A stretch of 64,000 nt of DNA from Anaerolineae bacterium (GCA_011192015.1 DUET01000064.1:1-64000), one strand, 5' to 3'; counted from the first letter of the stretch, positions 35,171-44,641 are shown. Numbers and translations: made by a program. Notes: a model not told the origin generated them from the sequence alone.

Positions 35171-36958
35171 CTAATACACACGCGCTTTGGGCTGGAACTT
35201 GGTGATCGTCACCGGTTTGTAGCGCAGCTCGACCTCGTCCTTCTTGAGAAAGGCCAGCGTATGTTTGAGCCATTTCTTGTCGTCGCGCTTGGGGTAGTCC
35301 TCACGGGCATGAGCGCCGCGTGATTCGGTGCGCTCCAGCGCCGACACGGCGGTGACTTCGGCGATATCCAACAAGCAGCCCACTTCCCAGGCCTCGAGGA
35401 TGTCCGTGTTGTACAGGTATCCCTGATCATCCACGCGGACTTCCTGGAAGCGTTCCTTCAACTCGCGGACCTTGTCCACTGCTTCGCGCATACCATCCTG
35501 CGTGCGGAAGACGCCGACATGATCGAACATCACCTTCTGCATCTCTTGGCGGAGATCGGCGGCCTTTTCCTTGCCGCTGCCGTTGCGCAGGGCATCGAGT
35601 TGTTGGCGGGTGAAATCCACTGGGTCATCAGGCAGAGCGACGAAACCGTTCTGGTTGGCGAATTCAGCCGCCCGGACACCCGATTCCTTGCCGAAGACGA
35701 TGAGATCGAGCAGCGAATTCGTTCCCAGACGATTGGCACCATGCACCGACACACAGGCACATTCTCCTGCAGCATACAACCCCGGCATGACCGTGTTCTT
35801 CTCGTCGATGAGCACGCGCCCGTGCACGTCGGTGGGAATGCCGCCCATGGCGTAATGCGCCGTGGGTTGAACCGGCATGGGTTGCGTCACCGGATCGACA
35901 TCCATGTACGTGCGGCAGAAATCAATGATGTCCGGCAGCTTGGCCATGACATCGGCGGCTGAAAGCCTATAGGGCGATCCGTCGGGGAATGTACGGCCAT
36001 CCTTCTGCGCGTACTTGTTCACGGTGTCTGGGCGAACGTCGAGGTTCAGATAGCGCTTTCCATCGATGCCGCGACCGTCGCGCATTTCCAAATACATGGC
36101 GCGACTGACGACATCACGCGAGGCCAAATCCTTGGCCGTGGGGGCATAGGTCTCCATGAAGCGCGCGTTCTCGCTGTTGAGCAGCACGCCGCCCTCGCCA
36201 CGCACACCCTCCGTGATGAGGATCCCCAGCTTGTAGATTCCGGTGGGGTGGAATTGATAGAACTCCATGTCTTCCGCAGGGATGCCGCGCCGCAAGGTGA
36301 TGCCCACACCGTCGCCGGTGTAGGAGTGGGCATTGGAGGTAATCTCCCAAACCCGTCCCCATCCGCCGATGGCGATGATCACGGACTTGGCATGGAAGGT
36401 ATGCAGTTCGCCCGTGGCCAATTCGTAAGCCACAACCCCGCAGCACACCCCATCCGTGATCAGCAGGTCCAGTACCTGGAACTCATCGAAGAAGGTGATG
36501 TTGTTCTTGATGCACTGCTGGTAGAGCGTCTGCAGGATCATGTGCCCCGTGCGGTCGGCGGCATAGCAGGCGCGGCGCACATTCTTGCCCGTCTCGTTGT
36601 TGGTATGTCCGCCGAACGGTCGTTGTGCGATGCGTCCTTCGGGTGTGCGGTTGAACGGCAGTCCCATGTGTTCGAGTTCATACACTACGGGAACGGCTTG
36701 TTCGCACATGAATTCGATCGTGTCCTGGTCACCGAGGTAGTCGCTGCCCTTGACCGTGTCGAAGGTATGCCATTCGGGGCGATCCTCTTCCTCACTGCCC
36801 AAGGCAGCGCCGACGCCTCCCTGCGCGGTTCCGGTATGCGATCGTACGGGATAGAGCTTGCTGAGCACGGCGGTTCTGGCGCCTCGAGACGCATAGAGAG
36901 CGGCCATCAATCCTGCCCCGCCAGCGCCGACAATGATGACTTCGTATTGATGTTGCAT
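35171..36958 (-). CDS. sdhA: Succinate dehydrogenase flavoprotein subunit
   Basis: Oxidises succinate to fumarate. The 595-residue protein starts with the FAD-binding VIIVGAGGAGLMAALYASRG, has the covalent-FAD region SHTGTAQGGVGAAL (the His flavin link in S-H-T-x-A-x-G-G), the capping-domain HPTGIY, and the substrate/FAD loop AMGGIPTDVHGRVL with ACVSVHGANRLGTNSL. All are typical of SdhA and FrdA. It belongs to the operon sdhC-sdhD-sdhA-sdhB; its gene neighbours fix it as succinate dehydrogenase or fumarate reductase, and the direction of use cannot be told from sequence. Confidence 0.97.
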   Translation of the reverse strand: MQHQYEVIIVGAGGAGLMAALYASRGARTAVLSKLYPVRSHTGTAQGGVGAALGSEEEDRPEWHTFDTVKGSDYLGDQDTIEFMCEQAVPVVYELEHMGLPFNRTPEGRIAQRPFGGHTNNETGKNVRRACYAADRTGHMILQTLYQQCIKNNITFFDEFQVLDLLITDGVCCGVVAYELATGELHTFHAKSVIIAIGGWGRVWEITSNAHSYTGDGVGITLRRGIPAEDMEFYQFHPTGIYKLGILITEGVRGEGGVLLNSENARFMETYAPTAKDLASRDVVSRAMYLEMRDGRGIDGKRYLNLDVRPDTVNKYAQKDGRTFPDGSPYRLSAADVMAKLPDIIDFCRTYMDVDPVTQPMPVQPTAHYAMGGIPTDVHGRVLIDEKNTVMPGLYAAGECACVSVHGANRLGTNSLLDLIVFGKESGVRAAEFANQNGFVALPDDPVDFTRQQLDALRNGSGKEKAADLRQEMQKVMFDHVGVFRTQDGMREAVDKVRELKERFQEVRVDDQGYLYNTDILEAWEVGCLLDIAEVTAVSALERTESRGAHAREDYPKRDDKKWLKHTLAFLKKDEVELRYKPVTITKFQPKARVY

Positions 36959-36990
36959 CCGTGATACCCTCCAGAGGGTCTATGCCCGGC

Positions 36991-37413
36991 TCAGGAATAC
37001 AGGATGACGTAGACCGCAAAGATCATGCAGGCCAACCAAAGCATGAAGAGCAGAACACGCAACATGGCTACGAGCAGCGGTCTGCTGATGTAATCCTCGA
37101 GCACCATGCGCACGCCGTTGATGCCATGTCCGGCTGCCAGAAAGATCATCAGCACGCTGAAGATTTGCCAGAAGGCATTCGACCATCCCACACTGACGTC
37201 GGGGATGTCACTGTTGACCACATGGTTGGGATTGGGGAAGAAGACCCATCGTGTCATGGTTGGGAGATCCAGCAGGGTCCTGCCCCCCAGCGAAAAGGCG
37301 ACGCCCATGCTGATGGCTGCAAACAGCAGAAGCAGCAATCCTGAGAATCGCGTGAAGAGCCATAGGACATACTCGATGAATCCTGATGAACGGATCGGGC
37401 GAGAGGTTCGCAT
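36991..37413 (-). CDS. sdhD: Succinate dehydrogenase membrane anchor subunit
   Basis: A 140-residue protein with three membrane helices, at about 14-35, 83-104 and 115-138. AAGHGINGVRMVLEDYI in the second helix carries the His-Gly-x-x-x-x-R/D pattern that binds haem b and quinone in SdhD. Position between sdhC and sdhA confirms the assignment. Sequence among anchors is poorly conserved, so the naming of C and D rests on gene order and the helix motif. Confidence 0.85.
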   Translation of the reverse strand: MRTSRPIRSSGFIEYVLWLFTRFSGLLLLLFAAISMGVAFSLGGRTLLDLPTMTRWVFFPNPNHVVNSDIPDVSVGWSNAFWQIFSVLMIFLAAGHGINGVRMVLEDYISRPLLVAMLRVLLFMLWLACMIFAVYVILYS

Positions 37414-37434
37414 GCGGTTTCTCCTTCGCCTCTG

Positions 37435-37824
37435 CTAACTGCTTGAAAGCGAGGTTTGGATCAGGAAATAGGAGGGAAAACCGAAACTGACGACGAAGAT
37501 GGCCCATTGCAGCCAAAGCAATTCGCGCTGGAACCGCATCAGCTTGGGAAAAAGGTCCATCAAGGTCAGACGCGTGCCGTTGAGGGCATGGTACAGCACA
37601 CTGAAATAGACGAAGAGTTGGAACTGCCAAGATTCGTAGATCGTGTTCAGCGCAAAGGAAAGGTCATCGCCGAACTGCTGGCCGAAGAAGCCCGCCACAA
37701 CGTGTATGCCCACAAAAGCTACGATGCCCAACCCTGTGATGCGATGCAGGATGAAGTTGAGCATGCCTTGCTTGCCACGGTAGCGCAGCCCTGCCAGAAA
37801 ACTTACGCGTCGACTTAGCGCCAT
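37435..37824 (-). CDS. sdhC: Succinate dehydrogenase cytochrome b556 subunit
   Basis: A 129-residue anchor with three membrane helices. The SdhC signature is visible: HRITGLGIVAFVGIHVVAGFF (with S/R and the ligand His) and LYHALNGTRLTLMDLF, where the first His of H-x-x-N-G-x-R binds haem. AGGAGG lies five bases before the ATG at 37824, so the upstream ATG at 37845 is not used. First gene of the sdh operon, with a TATAAT box about 60 bases upstream. Confidence 0.9.
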   Translation of the reverse strand: MALSRRVSFLAGLRYRGKQGMLNFILHRITGLGIVAFVGIHVVAGFFGQQFGDDLSFALNTIYESWQFQLFVYFSVLYHALNGTRLTLMDLFPKLMRFQRELLWLQWAIFVVSFGFPSYFLIQTSLSSS

Positions 37825-37880
37825 GGTGCCTCCTAGTGGAAACACGGGAAGAGAATTTCTTCTGGTTGGGGTTGTCCTCG

Positions 37881-37886
37881 ATTATA
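37881..37886 (-). promoter_or_regulatory. Candidate -10 box for sdhCDAB
   Basis: TATAAT on the minus strand lies 57 bases before sdhC. The -35 (GCTGGT region) is weak. The 256-base space to the divergent Rieske gene probably holds the start sites of both respiratory operons. Confidence 0.4.
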
Positions 37887-38080
37887 CAGGTAACTCCCTC
37901 CACACCAGCAGCGACGCTTATCAGTTATTCTGCAGCCAACCATCATGAAATCGCTCATGAAAGCGTGGTGAAGAAGCTCACTATCCGGTCCCTTTAAGGC
38001 AATGTAGAATGGCAGGGATTGGGACAGCCATTCACTCTGTCTACACGACAGCATAACGAGAACCGCACCTGGAGGTGCGT

Positions 38081-38575
38081 ATGCCCGAGATCGAGCATGG
38101 GGGAGGGATCAGCCGGCGAAGCTTCGTGACAGGCGTGGTCGCATTCCTCGGAAGTGTGATCGCCTCCGTGATCGGAATCCCCGCCATCGGCTATTTAATC
38201 GCCCCCGGTTTGAAGAAGCACACCAGCGATGAGTGGGTCCCCATCGGGAAACTGGAAGACATTCCCATGGATATCCCAATTCTCTCGACCTTCACGCGAA
38301 CTTCTCAAATTGGTTGGGAACGCAGCGCTACCAGCTTCGGCGTCTACGTGGTCCGTAAATCCGCCGACGAATTCGATGTCTTCTCGAATATCTGCACCCA
38401 TCTGAGCTGCCGGGTATCCTGGAAGGACGATCAGGAGGCCTTCGTGTGTCCCTGCCACAATGGCATCTTTGGCAAGGACGGCTCGATCATCTCCGGGCCA
38501 CAGCCCCGCCCACTCGATCGCTTTGAATACAAGGTCGAAGACGGAACCCTGCTGGTCCATTTGGTGGAGGGCTGA
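38081..38575 (+). CDS. Rieske iron-sulfur protein of a cytochrome bc-type complex
   Basis: Takes electrons from quinol in the bc complex. It has an N-terminal Tat-like signal anchor (ISRRSFVTGVVAFLGSVIASV, twin Arg) and a Rieske domain with the two cluster boxes CTHLSC and CPCHNGIFG, giving two Cys and two His ligands, and a GPQPRPL proline loop. The cluster domain should lie on the outside face. GGAGG at five bases favours the ATG at 38081. The cytochrome b gene starts within two bases of the stop. Confidence 0.93.
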   Translation: MPEIEHGGGISRRSFVTGVVAFLGSVIASVIGIPAIGYLIAPGLKKHTSDEWVPIGKLEDIPMDIPILSTFTRTSQIGWERSATSFGVYVVRKSADEFDVFSNICTHLSCRVSWKDDQEAFVCPCHNGIFGKDGSIISGPQPRPLDRFEYKVEDGTLLVHLVEG

Positions 38576-38576
38576 T

Positions 38577-39236
38577 ATGGCAGCGAAATGGATCTCCTGG
38601 CTGGACGAGCGTCTTGGCCTTACAACGATCTATCGCACAATCCTGGACCGCAAGGTTCCAAAGGTCAACTGGTTCTTCACCCTCGGCAGCGCCACGCTCT
38701 TCCTGGGCGTCTTGCAAGGTTTGACCGGCATCTTCCTCACCGTCTACTACGTGCCCCATCCGGAACAGGCCTACGACAGCATCAACTACATCATGACCGA
38801 GGTTTCCTTCGGCTGGTTGATTCGAGGCATTCACCACTGGGGCGCCAGTCTGCTGGTGATCACCGTCTTCCTGCACATGCTGCGAACCTTCTTCTACGGC
38901 GCCTATAAATACCCTCGCGAGATCACCTGGGTCACGGGCGTGTTTTTGCTCCTGCTCACGCTGGGGATGGGCTTCACGGGTTATCTTCTGCCCTGGAACC
39001 AGCGTGCCTTCTGGGCCACTACGGTGGCTACATCGATCACAGAGACGGTCCCGTTCATAGGCCCCTTCATCAACACAGCCCTGCGCGGAGGAACGGAACT
39101 GAGCACCTTAACGCTGGTGCGCTTCTTCAGCGCGCACATTTGGATCCTGCCCGCGCTGGTCGTCGCCATCGTAGGCATCCACCTCTACCTCGTGGTCCGC
39201 ATCGGCATCAGCCACGTGCCAGCCAAGGACGAATAG
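38577..39236 (+). CDS. Cytochrome b6-like subunit (N-terminal half of cytochrome b)
   Basis: A 219-residue protein with four membrane helices, the length of b6-type split cytochrome b. The haem ligands are in two pairs: IHHWGASLLVITVFLHMLRTF and RFFSAHIWILPALVVAIVGIH. The Qo-site glycines are in GMGFTGYLLPWNQ. Being split from subunit IV, it resembles Gram-positive and photosynthetic b6f-like complexes rather than mitochondrial cytochrome b. The start overlaps the Rieske stop region, so it is coupled in the operon. Confidence 0.94.
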   Translation: MAAKWISWLDERLGLTTIYRTILDRKVPKVNWFFTLGSATLFLGVLQGLTGIFLTVYYVPHPEQAYDSINYIMTEVSFGWLIRGIHHWGASLLVITVFLHMLRTFFYGAYKYPREITWVTGVFLLLLTLGMGFTGYLLPWNQRAFWATTVATSITETVPFIGPFINTALRGGTELSTLTLVRFFSAHIWILPALVVAIVGIHLYLVVRIGISHVPAKDE

Positions 39237-39246
39237 GAGCGCCGCC

Positions 39247-40404
39247 GTGGATCAAGCAGAGAAGAAACGCTACGAGGAACGTTATCAAGCCGAGAAGCAG
39301 CGCGGGGAGAAGTTCTTCCCGGACATCATCTACAAGGACTTGGTGGTGTCGTTTGCGCTGTTTCTCGTGTTGATTTTGCTGGCCACGTTCGTGGGCGTCT
39401 CCAGCGAACCCCCAGCCGATCCCAGCGATACATCCTACATCCCACGACCGGAATGGTATTTCCTGTTCCTGTTTGAGCTCCTGAAGTACTTCCCGGGGCA
39501 GCTGGAATGGGTGGGTACGACGGTCGTGCCTGTGATTGCTATTTTAGCCTTGCTGCTGCTGCCCTTCTACGATCGCGGCCCTCTGCGCCACTGGCGCAAA
39601 CGTCCCATCGCCATCTCGGTCATGTCGCTGGCCGTGGCGGGGATCGTGGCACTCACGATCATGGCCTCCATAACCACACCACCACAGGAAGAATTCAGCG
39701 TTGTGGCTTCGGTCACCGACGAGATCGTTATCGGCCAGGATCTGTACGGCCTACACTGCGTCGAGTGCCACGGCTCTGAAGGCGAGGGCGGCGAGATCGT
39801 CTCTGTCGAGGGACTCGAGGGCGTGGTCGTGGATCCGCTCAACGCTCCCGACTTCATGTACACCCGCACGGACGACACGATCTTCAACGTGATCGATTAC
39901 GGCCAGCAGGATTTGGGCATGCAGCCCTTCGGGAAAGCCTATGGTGGGGAACTGCAGCGCTCGGACATTGGCGCCATCGTGACCTTCATGCGCTATACCT
40001 GGGATGACCGGGTGGAGATTCCGCAGGAAGCCGCTGCCGCCGGAGCGGTTCCCACCCTGGGTCCGGATGACATACCATCCTATTCCCTGCACGTGGAACC
40101 CATCATTCGTCGCACCTGCGTTTCTTGCCATCGCCCCAATCGTGAAAACAACGAATACCTGATGCAAACCTACGATGAGGTGATGAACTCCGGCATCAAC
40201 GCACCCAATGTCATTCCCGGCGATCTGAACAGCAACGTGATCCGCATGATCCTGCGCGAGGAGATCGAAGCCGGTGGCCCCATGCCGCCGACGCGAGCAC
40301 TCAAAGCAGAATGGGTGGAGATTTGGATACGCTGGGTGGAGGGTGGAGCTCCTGAGTTCCCCCTCGAATCGACGGATACACCAGAACCCACTCCCGCCCC
40401 CTGA
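39247..40404 (+). CDS. Subunit IV-like cytochrome b C-terminal half fused to a diheme cytochrome c
   Basis: A GTG-start protein of 385 residues with AGGAG before it. The first part (about 1-150) has three membrane helices and the PEW-containing loop of cytochrome b's C-terminal half (RPEWYFLFLFELLKYFPG). The rest carries two cytochrome c sites: CVECH with the Met ligand in GMQPFG, and CVSCH with GPMPPTR. The fused haem domain would take electrons from the Rieske cluster, in place of cytochrome c1 or f. No separate c1 or f gene is near. Such fusions are known in Gram-positives and Chloroflexota, though the two-haem tail is less usual. Confidence 0.9.
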   Translation: MDQAEKKRYEERYQAEKQRGEKFFPDIIYKDLVVSFALFLVLILLATFVGVSSEPPADPSDTSYIPRPEWYFLFLFELLKYFPGQLEWVGTTVVPVIAILALLLLPFYDRGPLRHWRKRPIAISVMSLAVAGIVALTIMASITTPPQEEFSVVASVTDEIVIGQDLYGLHCVECHGSEGEGGEIVSVEGLEGVVVDPLNAPDFMYTRTDDTIFNVIDYGQQDLGMQPFGKAYGGELQRSDIGAIVTFMRYTWDDRVEIPQEAAAAGAVPTLGPDDIPSYSLHVEPIIRRTCVSCHRPNRENNEYLMQTYDEVMNSGINAPNVIPGDLNSNVIRMILREEIEAGGPMPPTRALKAEWVEIWIRWVEGGAPEFPLESTDTPEPTPAP

Positions 40405-40659
40405 TCGAGAAGCATCACCAGGGAAGCTGACGGATCCAGCGTCAGCTTTCTTGGATTCTCTGGATGGCGACAAAGACGCGCGCGCTGGTCGAGCGTGAGC
40501 CGCAATCGGCGACGGAACACTCAGATCGAGGGACGAGCCTCTGCCGGTCTCGAGCGTGCCGCGACAGCGACCCGACGCAGGCAGTTTCATGTTCCAAGGG
40601 ATTGACCCAGGAGAGAGAATCAGTGCAAGGCGAACTGCACTTGTGGGATAAGATCCGAA

Positions 40660-41277
40660 TCACCCGATGGGTAGAAGAGCCAACAACGCGCGCAAGGCGA
40701 TGGCAATGTTCAAGCCGAGAATGTAGAGTTCACATCCCTCCGGAACAGCCAGAGTAGCGACGGGAGCCTCTTTCGCCTCCCATTCGGAGAACCAGATCAC
40801 CGCCAAGCTGGTGAAGAGGATCGCTCCGGCTACGACCCAAAGGATCCGCAGCCAGAGCGCAGGATCCCAGATGAGGATCAAGAGCCAGCCGGCGAGATAA
40901 AACCATGTAAGCAGATATAAAGCCCTCAAGCCGCGGGCGATTCTCCCTCGTAGAGATGTTCCGAGCAGGAGCGCTAGAATCAGCAGTGCGCAGGTCATGC
41001 TCAACACAGCCCCCCAGGCTCTTCCCTCATCCGTGAACGCCACGCCCGTCAACACGCCTGCCACCAGCGATAAGGCCAGCAGTAAAACCAGATTCCAGTT
41101 GCGGGTCTTTCGGAACGTGAGCAGCCCCACGAAGAGCAGCGCACCGACCAAGAGCAGCGGCAATTGCCATGGCTTGGTCACGTAGACAGCCAGCAGCATG
41201 TTCCCCAAGACTGTGGCTCCCAGAGCCAGACCAAAGACGGGTAGAACCTGCAACGCGAACGTGAGTAAGGGAATCAT
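40660..41277 (-). CDS. Polytopic membrane protein of unknown function
   Basis: A 205-residue protein with about seven hydrophobic helices and no loop longer than about 20 residues. Charged residues are few; visible ones are in TFRKTRNWN and WFSEWEAKEAP. The C-terminal helices vaguely recall Bax-inhibitor-like proteins, but I cannot support this. GCGAGGT precedes the ATG, and it begins 10 bases after the tadG-like stop, so the two are probably co-transcribed. Its function may be tied to the pilus locus; this is inference only. Confidence 0.7.
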   Translation of the reverse strand: MIPLLTFALQVLPVFGLALGATVLGNMLLAVYVTKPWQLPLLLVGALLFVGLLTFRKTRNWNLVLLLALSLVAGVLTGVAFTDEGRAWGAVLSMTCALLILALLLGTSLRGRIARGLRALYLLTWFYLAGWLLILIWDPALWLRILWVVAGAILFTSLAVIWFSEWEAKEAPVATLAVPEGCELYILGLNIAIALRALLALLPIG

Positions 41278-41287
41278 TTTGACCTCG

Positions 41288-41851
41288 CTATCGCTGCCTT
41301 AGCTCCGAAACGGCTTCGGATGAAACTTCCACGAACTCGCGACCCAGGAGCCCCGCAAGCAGGAACCGGGTGCTGCGTCTAGCCGACATGCTCAGGCGCA
41401 GGATGGTGATATGGGTATTGTAAGGATCATAGCCGCTCTGTGGATAGATGACCTCGATCTCCAGGATCTCTGCTGCAGCATCGTCGATGCCGTTGCGCCT
41501 GGCAAACGCCAAGGCCTCCGATTGTACCGAGGCACACATAGAGGCGCTTACGAGCGTTGCCCGATCGTCGTCCGTGAGCCAGGCGACAACATCTGCAGGA
41601 GAGGGCGTGGGAGTTGAAAAAGGAGAGTCCAGTACCGGCGTCTGCGCGATCGCGGTCTGACGGGCAACCGCCAATGTGACCATATGTTCAGCGACCAGGC
41701 TCATGCCTGCATCAGCTCCGGATTGCAGGCCGCGCTCCATCTGCGCCCTCTCGGTGTACAGCCGACCACCATCCACGGCCACTGCCAGGAAGAGCAGCAC
41801 GACCGGGATCAGGATGGCGATCACGACGACAATCTGCCCCCTGCGATCCAT
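41288..41851 (-). CDS. TadE/TadG-like pseudopilin
   Basis: A 187-residue protein with the TadG-type start: RRGQIVVVIAILIPVVLLFLAVAVDGGRLYTERAQ (membrane helix with a following Asp-Gly-Gly) and A-x-x-x-A-L/M-S pattern in ADAGMSL. TadE/G proteins sit in the membrane and stabilise Flp pilus assembly. It is separated from tadE and the other tad genes by SDR, epimerase and TetR genes. AGGATAG precedes the ATG at 41851. The 226 bases upstream hold no gene I can support. Confidence 0.8.
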   Translation of the reverse strand: MDRRGQIVVVIAILIPVVLLFLAVAVDGGRLYTERAQMERGLQSGADAGMSLVAEHMVTLAVARQTAIAQTPVLDSPFSTPTPSPADVVAWLTDDDRATLVSASMCASVQSEALAFARRNGIDDAAAEILEIEVIYPQSGYDPYNTHITILRLSMSARRSTRFLLAGLLGREFVEVSSEAVSELRQR

Positions 41852-42077
41852 GATCCCTATCCTACCTCGATTGCCCTCAGTTCTCCAACACAAATCGAAT
41901 GAAACCGCACGCGTTGGAAGCTTCGAGCATCCCACTCGAAGCCTGGCAAGCATGCGTTGGATACATAAATGGGAGGAAATCGATCGACGCGCACTTCCTT
42001 GCGCAATCAGCTTCTTGCAGCCCGAGGCGAGGTATGCTTCTCCGGATTACGTACGCGCAGCGATCAGCCCCACAATG

Positions 42078-42911
42078 CTATAAGGATCCTGGCTTCCTCT
42101 TCAGCAGGCGTGGTCCCAGGAGATCCATAAGCCAGCCGAAACCCGCCTCGACCCAAGGCACAACCCCCAAGTACCAGGGAACATACACCACGCGGCGCGG
42201 TCTCTTCAGCAGCCCCCAGATACGATCGGCCACAAGCTGCGCCGAAATACCCAGACTCTCTGCGGGGATCGACCTCCCGCCGTTGCGTCGCTTGGCGCTC
42301 TTGAAGAAACCGGTCGACACCGGACCCGGACGTATGATGCTCGCGAAAACCTTGCTCCCTCGCAGCTCCCTGTGGAGGGCCGTCGTGAAAGCATCCAGGA
42401 AGGATTTCGTGGCGCTGTAGAGCGCCACGCCCTGGCTGGGTATGCCGCCGGCGATGGAACCGACGTTGATGATGTGCCCTGAATTCCGTGCCCGCATTTG
42501 AGGGAGGATCAGCGAGCTGAGATGCGCCACCGCCAGGGTGTTGACCTGGATCATCTCGAGCGCCATCGACCACGGCATGTCGGCATAATACCCATACCAA
42601 CCGATGCCTGCGTTATTGACCAGAATGTCTACCGGCCGTTTCTGTTTTGTGATCGTCTCGAAGACGCGCAGGCGCTCTTCCTCTCGAGATACATCCGCAC
42701 AGAGGATTTCGGCATCGCCTCCGGATCGGTTGATCTCATCCGCCAGCTTGGCGAGCAGTTCCCCGCGCCGCGCCACCAGCATCAAGCTCAATCCCTGGGC
42801 TCCCAACTTGCGCGCCGTTGCCGCGCCGATGCCGCTGGACGCGCCGGTAACCACGGCGAGTTTCTGCTTCCACGCATGTTGGGTTTTCCCGTTGTTCGTA
42901 TCCTTCTTCAT
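42078..42911 (-). CDS. SDR family short-chain dehydrogenase
   Basis: A 277-residue classical SDR. The cofactor loop is VVTGASSGIGAATARKLGAQG, the NAG strand is DILVNNAGIGWYG, the Ser is in INVGSIAGG (S-x-x-G-G), and the catalytic YSATKSF (Y-x-x-x-K) follows 13 residues later. The hydrophobic C-terminal extension (VVYVPWYLGVVPW) is like that of lipid- or steroid-oriented SDRs. The ATG at 42911 is preferred because AAGGAAG lies five bases away; 42926 is an alternative. Confidence 0.9.
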   Translation of the reverse strand: MKKDTNNGKTQHAWKQKLAVVTGASSGIGAATARKLGAQGLSLMLVARRGELLAKLADEINRSGGDAEILCADVSREEERLRVFETITKQKRPVDILVNNAGIGWYGYYADMPWSMALEMIQVNTLAVAHLSSLILPQMRARNSGHIINVGSIAGGIPSQGVALYSATKSFLDAFTTALHRELRGSKVFASIIRPGPVSTGFFKSAKRRNGGRSIPAESLGISAQLVADRIWGLLKRPRRVVYVPWYLGVVPWVEAGFGWLMDLLGPRLLKRKPGSL

Positions 42912-43043
42912 ACCGACTTCCTTCATACCAGCTCATCTCGAAACGAATTCTTGAGTCACGATCCCTTAGAGGTCAGGAGCCCTGCGATCGACGCCTTGCC
43001 GATCGGGCGCAATCTGCCTCGCGGGTCATGACCAGGAGGTTTT

Positions 43044-44048
43044 TCAGCGGGAGCGATTTTTCCGCATCAAACCGACGCCGTACTTCAACATCCAGCGAAC
43101 GGTGTCCGTAATCGACACACGCAGCGAGCGGGGAGCATAGCCCAGCTCACGCGCGGCTTTGGCATGACTGATGTAGGAATTGCTGGATACCGTTTCGAGG
43201 GCATATTGGGTGAAGCGCGGTCGAATCTTCAGCATTCGATAGAGCGGTGTGGCCAGCGAGGCGCCGAATTTCGCAAGCTGCATGGGCAACGTAATTTGGA
43301 GCGCATTCAGGTTGACGACTTCCCGAACCGTGGCCATCAACTTGGGTATGGTGATGCGCTCTCCGGATAGAATGTAATGCTCTCCCGTTCGCCCTCGCTC
43401 ACAAGCCTGAATCAACCCACGTGCGACATCGCGCACATCGACGAAATCGTAGGCGCCATCCACACTGAATTGAACCTTCGCCTTGACGCTGTCCAGGATC
43501 AAGCGCCCCATCTCGGAAAGACGGTAATCGAAGGGCCCGATGACGCCTGTGGGACAAACCACGACCGCATCCAATCCTTGCTTCACAGCTTCCAATACCA
43601 TCAAGCTGGCCATGGCCTTGGAGGTGTCGTAGGCGCTGTTCAAGCCGCTTGTATCGAAGGGTATGCTCTCATCGATAGTGAACTGCTCAGGGACGCGCTG
43701 GATGGCGTGGATCGAACTGGTGTAGATCAATCGCCGCACACCGGCATCCATCGCCGACCTGATGACATTCTCGGTTCCCTGCACATTGACGCGTTCCACC
43801 AGCGGATCCGCTCCAGGCATGATGCTGATCAATCCCGCCAGGTGGTAGACGATATCCACACCTTGCATGGCGGCGTGCATCGCCACTTCGTCCAGTACGT
43901 TCCCTTCCATGATCTCAACTTCAAGATCCTGTAAAGGGCTGGGATCCTCACCAGGCAGCAGCAAGGCGCGAACGCGAGCGCCTCGTAAATAGAGTTCTCG
44001 TACCAACACATTACCGATGTGCCCTGTGGCACCCGTTACCAAGATCAT
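43044..44048 (-). CDS. NAD-dependent epimerase/dehydratase family protein (extended SDR)
   Basis: A 334-residue extended SDR with MILVTGATGHIGNVLVREL, the conserved DIVYHLAG, YTSSIHAIQ and Y-x-x-x-K in YDTSKAM, and PTGVIGPFDY for substrate. It resembles the dihydroflavonol-4-reductase-like group. Substrate unknown. The ATG at 44048 overlaps the TetR stop by four bases (ATGA), so it is translated together with its probable regulator; GGAGAGAGGA is its ribosome site. Confidence 0.9.
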   Translation of the reverse strand: MILVTGATGHIGNVLVRELYLRGARVRALLLPGEDPSPLQDLEVEIMEGNVLDEVAMHAAMQGVDIVYHLAGLISIMPGADPLVERVNVQGTENVIRSAMDAGVRRLIYTSSIHAIQRVPEQFTIDESIPFDTSGLNSAYDTSKAMASLMVLEAVKQGLDAVVVCPTGVIGPFDYRLSEMGRLILDSVKAKVQFSVDGAYDFVDVRDVARGLIQACERGRTGEHYILSGERITIPKLMATVREVVNLNALQITLPMQLAKFGASLATPLYRMLKIRPRFTQYALETVSSNSYISHAKAARELGYAPRSLRVSITDTVRWMLKYGVGLMRKNRSR

Positions 44049-44641
44049 TCCTCTCTCCTTGCCAAACCATCGAGTAAAAGGTGCATGCTTTGTGTGGCCA
44101 CCTCTCCCCAATTCTCCCCTTGAGGATCGAGCACGTACTGCAGCAACATGCCGATCGCCAGGGACACAATCATCAGCGCCGCCAGATGTGGGTTTACGTC
44201 CTTGAGGCTGCCTTCCGCAATGCCTTCCTTGATCAGCAGCTTGAAATACTTCTGGTAGCGATGGTAGGGAGCAATGGTCGCCTGCCAGATCTCAGGGTCC
44301 AGGCGCGCCTGCGACCAGAATTCGAGAAACATGGGCAGTCCCCCATCCGCCTCCTGGAAGATCCCCTTCGTGGTGTTCGCCATATGGATCATGGCTTGTG
44401 GGATGTCGGCCTTCTCCCACCGCGATTGATCCAGCGTGTTGTCGATTCGGTCCAGCCAGTTATCCAATAATTCCAGGAAGAGCATTTGCTTGGTGGGGAA
44501 ATGGTGGTAGAAGGCTCCCTTGCTCAAGCCAGCCGCATCGCAGATCTCGGACACCGACGTAGCCTCGTAGCCATGCTGCGCGAAGAGTGTTTGGGCCGTA
44601 TCCACAATCTGCTTCCGTGTCTCCTCGCTACGCTGCTGCAT
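44045..44641 (-). CDS. TetR/AcrR family transcriptional regulator
   Basis: A 198-residue TetR-family protein. The DNA-binding domain is RKQIVDTAQTLFAQHGYEATSVSEICDAAGLSKGAFYHHFPTKQMLF, which is a full helix-turn-helix with the usual YHHF recognition helix. The rest is helical and presumably binds a ligand. A matching palindrome (ACCGACtgGTCGGT) lies 51 bases upstream in its promoter, so it should control itself and the epimerase. This group of three genes (TetR, epimerase, SDR) sits inside the Tad cluster. Confidence 0.93.
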   Translation of the reverse strand: MQQRSEETRKQIVDTAQTLFAQHGYEATSVSEICDAAGLSKGAFYHHFPTKQMLFLELLDNWLDRIDNTLDQSRWEKADIPQAMIHMANTTKGIFQEADGGLPMFLEFWSQARLDPEIWQATIAPYHRYQKYFKLLIKEGIAEGSLKDVNPHLAALMIVSLAIGMLLQYVLDPQGENWGEVATQSMHLLLDGLARREE

